A DNA stretch of 64,000 bases from assembly GCA_037179385.1 (NCBI GenBank), contig CM074193.1, positions 46,095,082 through 46,159,081 of the forward strand. The letters are read 5' to 3'. This DNA comes from Holothuria scabra (Eukaryota > Echinodermata > Holothuroidea > Aspidochirotida > Holothuriidae). A program made the position numbers and the translations under genes. Shown here in pieces: positions 58,501 to 64,000 of this stretch (position 1 is its first letter; the number at the start of each line of letters is the position of its first letter). A model generated the notes under the pieces. The model saw only the letters and a program-made list of their open reading frames with translations, searched no databases and was not told the origin of the DNA.

Positions 58501-61500
58501 ACTTCCAGAAGGGGAATTTTAGAATTTGTCCATCAGCCAAGATGGCTGTGTACAGTGTATAGTGCACCACTTTTCATGACTCCAGCTGTATTGCTGTAAC
58601 CTAAATCCTATTAGTTTGCACAACTTAATTGACACATAGAACTAGCCTGCCTATCATGGTTACAGCCCTATATTCCCACACCCCTAAATTCTGTCACCCC
58701 TATATTCCAACAAATCCATTACGTTCCAACACAGGCTTTGTTCTGACACCCCTATGTTCCAACAACTCCATCATAGATGAGCAAAGAGATTGTCGGAACA
58801 TAGGGGTGATGGAACATAGGTGTGTTGAAATATAGGGCAGTCACCCCTGTCATAATGAAGGTTTATTGTAATTGTGAAGTTCTGTTTGGTTGTGCCCTTC
58901 TTGAGTGGCGACAGGACTTCAACAAATGACTGTTGCTTGATTCAGACAAGTTATATCTGTAATATTTGTCAATCGGACTGGCTGTTTTCTTAGTCTACTT
59001 GTCCATTTACTTGCCTTGAAGTTTAAACTTTGTAGAGGAGACTGGGTTGCTTGCCCAATGGACTATGATAATGAACAGTGCACTAAATTGCCTTAGTAAT
59101 GTTTTACCTGTCCTGGGCTGGGACTGTTGGGCAGGAGATTTGTCAAGGCCTGACTGTTGCAAATTCAGGTCAGGGGAAAAGGGACTTGTTCATTTCCTCT
59201 AAAGACAGAAGATGATGCAAACTTACTTTCCTCAAAAACAGACAACACCAGCCATGTATTTTGGTCTGTCTTTTAATTTTATCAGCTACTAGCACATAAA
59301 TTATCCTCAATATTGTGAGATTTGTAAGGTGTTTCATTTTTGAAAACTACGTTTTGAAAAAATACCCTTAGCTCCCATCTCATCAGAAACTGTTCTCAGT
59401 ACCAATTGTATGCATATTTTAGCCTTTGAAAATGGACATGAAGGTTGACATTCTCAGAATAAGCTAGAAGAGGTTGTAGCCCTTCAGTGCGCTACAAGTA
59501 ATTTGATCCCCTTTTTGCTATCACTAATTTCAGAACTTGTTGTAAGTTGTTATTTGTACCCTTAAGTTACTGTGCTTCTGTTGTATCACAATGGTAACCA
59601 AAACTGCTGCTTATTGAAGAAGCTAATTGGAGTAGTGAACCAGAGGTTGGGTAATACAATTGGCAACCACAGTTTTTTCCTAAAAACTGCAGAAGCCACA
59701 GCAGATCTCCTTGAAGGCTAATATTTCATAATGATTCCATTTTATAGATGCAACTGGAAACATTTGTTCATTTTATCGGTTGTAGTGGAGCATCAACTTC
59801 TTACACCAACATTATGAAGAGACTATGCGTCTTTCTTCTTCCTCCTCAGGGTGAGTTTTTCATAGTTTTAAGACTTGAATTACTAATAGGCTATAAAAAT
59901 AGAATGATACCTTCATCATGCAATGCAATTTAGCTCATTGAAGAGCAGTTCTCAAACTCACTGGTGGGGTAACTTGTCACTTGATAGTACCCTATGCCCC
60001 TGTGTGCAAGGGGTTATAGAAAATGCCCATGGTATTTCCTGCCTGTCGTAAAAGGTTACTAAAGGGAAACCAAACATGAAATCAAACAACGTGTGGAAAA
60101 TTAATTTAAACTTTGTGAACTTGTTATCGAGTTGAGTGACACTACATGACACATTCGTGTTGGTGTGTAGTTAAATCTCATCTAACTAACTAACTTGATA
60201 GTACACTAACTGCTTAAGTACTTCAAGTAGTAGTATGCTCTTTTGAGTGTATAATTAAATTAATTCACTCAGCCACTGTATGACTTTACACAGTACCTAC
60301 TTATGTAAGAACTGATTTGTGCAGTGGAAGTTTTCAGTGGGACTATGATGTCAACTCAGGAAGTTTCTCTCCTCTTTTGGGACAACATGGTGGAATGAGA
60401 AGGGAGGGTCAGGGAGGTCTCGGAAGATGGGTAGTTTGCACAAAATTAGCTGAGATATAGCTGTTTATTTTTCTATTTCAGTAAACTTAATGTAGTTAGT
60501 TAGTTTGATGGAGTTTTACGGCCCAGTTTCCACGGTCTTTTTCCAGTTGTGGCCCACTGGCTTGTATTTCCTAATCCATTGCTTATATGAAGCGTCACGC
60601 ACAGTGGCAGTAGGTTCCATTTCTAGAGTCTTTGGTATGACTGGACCCATGTACTGACCCAGGCCATCCGCCTCATTGGTGGGTGTTTTACTATTAGACC
60701 AAACACGCAGTATACTTAATGTAACAGTTTTTAGAAAACTGGAATTGTACTATATAATATGATAGTTTTTACATTACTTATTATAAGCATTAATACTCTC
60801 AAGCCTTTTGCTGTATTTATTACAATAGTAATAATCATGCAGGGTTTCTGTCAAGGGAGGGATGGAGGGGGAAGTTGTCTCCCCCTTTCCAGAAGAAGGA
60901 GAGTAAACCCCCTCCCCCCCCCTTTCCATTTTTCTTAAAAATAAATCAGTTGGTTGAGATCTTAGTCTCATATTTAAGAAGATGAAACCTTTGCAGCAGT
61001 GTTTGAGCTTAAATAAATAAATAGCCTTTAAAATTCTTGAGATTGCACTTTATGGGGCCTTGAAGCAAGGTTATGCCCTCCCCAAATCCACTGGTAACTT
61101 TGGTCAAAGGCAGCAACGATTTGGACTTGTGGTTTGGCAGTAATGAGACCCCCCTTCCCCTTTTGAGGGAGATTTCAAGCAGATTCCCTATCTGAATTGG
61201 TGACGAGAGAGATCTTTTAAGGCAATTTGCTTTTTTTAAAAATCTCAAAATTGTTCCTTTAAATAAAAAATTTAGATCCTGAATATGAGAAAGTATTGAA
61301 TATGGATGAAAGCAACGTGCTACAAGAAAAACTAGACAAACTTCTGGAGGAGAGACGACAGTCTGGTAAACAACTCTTAATTCTCATCGATGACCTTTCA
61401 CAGGTAAATAGCTGTTTTATGCAACATATAACTTTTGGGGGGCCAGGAGAGATATGGGGGCTCTTTGAGTAAAATTGTAGGCTATTGTCATCTCCCATTG

Positions 61501-63835
61501 TGTATTGCATCCCATGAACATATTTCATCTTGTGGTGGTGCAATTTTCATAATGCAGTATCACATGATTATGTAATTTTAGTCTATGGAAATTTATGTTT
61601 ATGGTAATGGTGAAGTTCAGTTTTAAAGTTGTCACATTTCCTGCTCGTAATTTGGAAGTGAAAAAAACATTGCTTACAGAGATATACCTCCTTAAAGTTT
61701 GACTGTTTTTGGCATAACTTGTTTGCTATACAAAATAATTATGTGAAGTGTTTCACAGCATTTTCGTTACCCATACAAACTATCTCTTAATTACCACTTA
61801 CCAGATACTTTATGCTTTGGTTAGTGATATACTGATGGTCATCTTGGACACAATTTGAACTTTCAAAATTGAACCTTCAGGACACAATAACATCACAACT
61901 GTCCTGGAAATGAAGATTGCTGAAACAAAGGATAGCACTGGCCATATTTGGTCCATCCTTCTCCTGGTATCACACGATTTGAATTTTTAGCATCTCTATT
62001 CATGATTAACTTCAAATTAGAAATTTACCTGTAAAATGGTCAATTTGCTGTGGATTTTGATTCAAATTGTGGCTATTTTTTAGGTTTTCAATGTTCTTTA
62101 CTTCAAATACCCAATTTTGTCATTATCATGTCATCAGATCTTTAAGAAACAAAACCAGGATAGTTAAAGGTTGAAAAATGATGGGTCATGCATTAGCACA
62201 GAATAATGCATGGTCAGGGCTTAATGCAAGTAATGCACAAGGGAACATCCCAAGTGTATCCAGCATATGGCATTAACCACTGGGAGTGCATTATCATATT
62301 CTTTTGCACAGGTCTGGAGTTGTTTATCCCAGATCCTTGGTAAAAGAGAAATAGACTTTAATATTCACGCTAGTGTCACTGGTTGGGGCTGGTTGGCGAA
62401 AAACATGGGCAGGAAAACATGCGTGCATGTTCAGTTTGGCATGTGCAGTGATCTTGCCGTTGCACACAGAATCTAGACAAATTAAATTCTACATTTCATT
62501 GTGTTGACATGTATGCGTACCTCATCAACTCTGTTGCCAAGCAGTTGTGACATCATTTGTTTGTAATGATGAAAGAGTCTAATTTTGTTTAAATAACTTT
62601 GGCAAAACAGCTGTACCACTTCAAGTAAAATTGTGGTAGTCTAGCTAAGATAAGTTCATTTATTCATCACCATGATTTATCTGAGGATAACTCATGGTCA
62701 CCTGACCGTAATGGACCGATAGAAGATGAGGATTATTACTTAATATGATTGTAAGTTAGTTTAATACTTGTTTGTACTAGCAAATGGAAGTTTTTCCTTC
62801 GCAGCTTTCTGCAGGAGAAGGAAACCTAAACTGGATACCAAAGACAGGTTTGCCAGAAAATATTACTCTTGTTACAAGTATGATAAAAGGTGACAAAGTT
62901 GTTGACAGTATTAAGGAGAGGACAGACAAAATTACGTGGCTTAATCTAGGATACTTGACTGACAAGGCAAGACATGAGATTGTAACCAGTTATTTGAAAC
63001 GTTACAATAAGGTAAGATATATTACACTCGTCAATATTTTATTTCCTCTGTATAATTTTTAAATTTCTTCTTGGAGAGAAAGAAAAGTGTTTGAAGAGGT
63101 GATGCCCTTATATGTAAAGTTTACAGCTGTTATGTAATAGATGTTTCTCATAATAATTGTAGGTTTACTCTGAGCTGTCATTATTTCCTTCTGATCATTG
63201 AGTAGCTGAAGGCTGTCCTTTCATTAGATATTGAAATTTATTTGAGGTCACTAAGGTCAGACTACATGGAGTATGAAAGCTATTATAGCACACACATTTC
63301 AAGAAAGGCACACTGCACCCTATCATGAATGGCATGTGGTTGTGCTCATTACGTAGATGGAGCCTATGAAAATTATACACGGTCGTACTTCTGAAAACCT
63401 TGAACATTTTGTGGAGGTGACCTTTTCGAAATAAATATTCCTCTTATAAAGATTCTGTAGTTGCGTTACTTTTTTATTTTTGTGCCAGTCATTAATAAGT
63501 AACCTGCAATTTTTTCAAGAAATAGTGTAACTAACATTTGCATGTACAAAAATTATTTTGGGGGATCCCTTTTTGTTATGTTTTGATGGATTAACTGGAT
63601 ATTTTTTCCCCATTTTATGTAGACACTTGACCCAGAACAAACAGAATTGGTGGTGAAGTCAGAGGGAGCTAAAAATGCTCTCTGGTTGTCGTTGGCCTGT
63701 GAGGAATTACGCGTCTTTGGAGTCTTTGAAAAATTGACTCAGTACATTCAAGAGCTACCTTCTTCTCTTGATGCCCTTCTGGAAAAAATCCTGTCAAGAC
63801 TTGTTACAGAGGATGAGACTAACTTAGTGAAACAG
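52178..63835 (+). CDS. DUF4062-NACHT STAND protein, 5' part (nine exons)
   Basis: Exons are 52178-52540, 54478-54662, 55281-55512, 56049-56259, 58132-58442, 59748-59850, 61276-61403, 62805-63011 and 63623-63835. They sum to 1953 nt (651 residues), and all junctions are GT-AG and in phase. Residues 9-41 are a Lys-Pro-Ala repeat. Residues 100-260 form a DUF4062-like domain with VSSTF (104-108), DLRWGV (from 141) and LGERYGWVP (from 180). A P-loop EPGAGKSS lies at 416-423 and a Walker B LLILIDD at 502-508, followed by a helical NACHT-type region. Such STAND NTPases are signalling switches that usually end in TPR or WD40 repeats. The overall order resembles nephrocystin-3, NWD1 and TPR-NACHT proteins. 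The C-terminus is off the right edge, so the subfamily is open. ATG 52178 has an in-frame TAA 12 nt upstream. Confidence 0.9.
52618..52680 (+). repeat. (TGTA)n microsatellite
   Basis: TGTATGCATGTATGTATGTA followed by GTGTGTTTC..TGTGTGTGT in STAND intron 1, directly beside the reversed 145-bp repeat, as at the other locus. Confidence 0.9.
52740..53000 (-). repeat. Reversed partial copy of the 145-bp DR1-bearing repeat
   Basis: About 1.7 units: TTTTTGGTGGAGTTCAAAGG, AAGAATGTCTGACAGCTTTC, AAACTTGGTACATACATG, GTTTTTGGTGGAGGTCAAAG. Each is the inverse of the matching block at 894-2050. It lies in STAND intron 1. Confidence 0.85.
54478..54662 (+). CDS. STAND gene exon 2: DUF4062 core
   Basis: 185 nt from TTACCAG|GTTTTTCC to GAGAG|GTAAGA. 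Encodes VFPELKEWCMERQLHLIECD, LRWGV and CMDEIERCHGE, ending in FLNMLGER. VFPEL and D.RWG are standard for the DUF4062 domains of STAND proteins. Intron 1 holds the reversed 145-bp repeat. Confidence 0.92.
55281..55512 (+). CDS. STAND gene exon 3
   Basis: 232 nt. Encodes YGWVPGVADIPPHLVEQFQW, SVTHMEILLGALYRG, NAAFFIRDPTGWLDKLPKTV and a tail rich in S/E. Acceptor CTTCAAAG, donor TTGAAG|GTAACT. THMEI.. and FFIRDP match the second half of DUF4062 in TPR-NACHT proteins. Confidence 0.92.
56049..56259 (+). CDS. STAND gene exon 4
   Basis: 211 nt. VLKSKLKEKCPKQCFDYTCY, VDEPDK, then GLEEFGNSVLSFFKEAIARE and a charged end. It links DUF4062 to the NTPase. The donor AGAG|GTCAGA is weaker than the others, but the next acceptor restores phase. 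Confidence 0.85.
56652..56853 (+). mobile_element. SINE-A copy, plus orientation
   Basis: Head CATGGTCAAGTAGTTAGAAC (A-box region) and CTGGAGTTTGACTCCTGGCT (B box), body AACAAGCCAGTGAACCACAA, tail GAGCTGTAAAACCTC. In STAND intron 4. Confidence 0.85.
56993..57101 (+). repeat. 54-bp tandem duplication
   Basis: Two identical units starting CGATGATGTGCACGCATTTT at 56994 and 57048, in STAND intron 4. Confidence 0.92.
57230..57430 (+). mobile_element. SINE-A copy, plus orientation
   Basis: CAGTCAGGAGGTTGGGAGTT (B-box region GGGAGTTTGAGTCC), AACAAGCCAGTGAGCCACAA, GGGCCGTAAAACTCC. The start of the tRNA-like head is missing. In STAND intron 4, about 400 bp from the previous copy in the same orientation. 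Confidence 0.85.
58132..58442 (+). CDS. STAND gene exon 5: P-loop
   Basis: 311 nt from TTTATAG|AGCAATTT to AGCAAG|GTAAAT. Begins EQFYHDCILEQKGAMVFGRD, the conserved lead-in to the NACHT module. It carries an acidic low-complexity insert (DEDEAGNSEEDEKENKKEGS), then VAIVAEPGAGKSSLMAKCAL. The first glycine of the usual GxPGxGKS is alanine; Lys421 and Ser422 are retained. Confidence 0.92.
58664..58845. mobile_element. Imperfect palindromic element
   Basis: CCCTATATTCC, CACCCCTATGTTCCAACAA on the left half is mirrored by CGGAACATAGGGGTGATGGA and TGTTGAAATATAGGG on the right. No ORF. MITE-like, in STAND intron 5. Confidence 0.65.
59748..59850 (+). CDS. STAND gene exon 6
   Basis: 103 nt. METFVHFIGCS-type strand (QLETFVHFIGCSGASTSYTN) followed by IMKRLCVFLLPPQ. 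HFIG.S..S....I..RLC is the standard segment between the P-loop and Walker B in these proteins. Donor CAGG|GTGAGT. Confidence 0.88.
60496..60712 (-). mobile_element. SINE-A copy, minus orientation
   Basis: GGAGTTTTACGGCCCAGTTT, CAGTTGTGGCCCACTGGCTT, TTATATGAAGCGTCACGCAC, ending at a tRNA-like head near TTACTATTAGACCAAACACG. In STAND intron 6. Confidence 0.85.
61276..61403 (+). CDS. STAND gene exon 7: Walker B
   Basis: 128 nt from AATTTAG|ATCCTG to TCACAG|GTAAAT. Encodes a charged helix (VLQEKLDKLLEERRQ) and GKQLLILIDDLSQ, with the Walker B aspartates at residues 507-508. Confidence 0.92.
62805..63011 (+). CDS. STAND gene exon 8
   Basis: 69 codons, phase 0 both ends. NLNWIPKTGLPENITLVTSM is the WLP..LP..V.....S sensor-like segment. 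WLNLGYLTDKARHEIVTSYL starts the C-terminal helical part of the NACHT module. Acceptor CTTCGCAG, donor AATAAG|GTAAGA. Confidence 0.92.
63623..63835 (+). CDS. STAND gene exon 9 (last in window)
   Basis: 71 codons. TLDPEQTELVV, then NALWLSLACEELRVFGVFEK, the NPL.L....EELR.FG signature after the NTPase in NPHP3/NWD1-like proteins, and LLEKILSRLVTEDE. Donor AAACAG|GTAGGT, phase 0. The following intron starts with GAAGATAGTT(G/T)AACA tandem-like sequence. Confidence 0.92.
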
Positions 63836-64000
63836 GTAGGTAAGGTAGTTTTGCCGGTGGCAAAATAGTCACTCACATAATGAAGATAGTTGAACAGGTT
63901 ACAAAGACCTCAATCAGGCAATAAAGATAGTTTAACAAGTAATGAAGATAGTTGAGCATGTATTGAAGTAGTAACTCTTGTATTGAAGACAGCTAAATAA

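Noticed and set aside
1..64000. CRISPR arrays, bacterial operons or prophage
   Set aside because: Repeats are eukaryotic tandem or transposon types with no spacer pattern, and genes are intron-split.

Overview
This is a piece of an intron-rich, AT-rich animal genome. It is eukaryotic because coding exons are split by GT-AG introns, repeats are dense, and tRNA-derived SINEs, CR1-like, L2-like and Tx1-like LINEs and hAT/Harbinger-like DNA transposons are present. The repeat mix and the two host genes recall a marine invertebrate deuterostome such as an echinoderm or hemichordate. That placement is an inference; the sequence alone does not fix the species.

Two host genes can be reconstructed exon by exon. 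On the minus strand, from about 18.76 kb down to 4.04 kb, lie the first 12 coding exons of FIG4, the SAC-domain phosphoinositide phosphatase. All splice phases are consistent and give about 383 residues; the catalytic half lies beyond the left edge. A candidate leader exon and promoter (about 22.9-23.05 kb) sits inside a Harbinger-like inverted-repeat element. On the plus strand, from 52.18 kb to the right edge, lie nine in-phase exons (651 residues) of a STAND-type protein: a Lys-Pro-Ala repeat leader, a DUF4062-like domain (VSSTF and LRWG motifs) and a NACHT-like NTPase with P-loop and Walker B. It resembles the nephrocystin-3/NWD1/TPR-NACHT class and continues past the right edge.

Between them, 19-52 kb is mostly repeats. 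Main items are a Harbinger-like inverted-repeat element (22.46-23.90 kb), a 956-bp foldback element with arms of about 341 bp and an 8-bp target duplication (24.76-25.72 kb), a 5'-truncated Tx1-like LINE between 58-bp direct repeats (28.1-29.3 kb), nested hAT-like elements (33.37-35.54 kb), a nearly full CR1-like LINE with two frameshifts (39.6-42.5 kb) and a 123-bp tandem triplication (44.0-44.3 kb). A well-formed internal exon of an unidentified minus-strand gene lies at 27840-27964, and a weaker terminal-exon candidate at 38684-38935.

FIG4 introns hold a 145-bp tandem array carrying nuclear-receptor DR1-like motifs, an L2-like LINE remnant, a hAT MITE, several SINEs and a decayed Harbinger transposase. 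The STAND gene introns carry a reversed copy of the 145-bp repeat and more SINE copies. The two host genes have no evident functional link; they share only repeat families.
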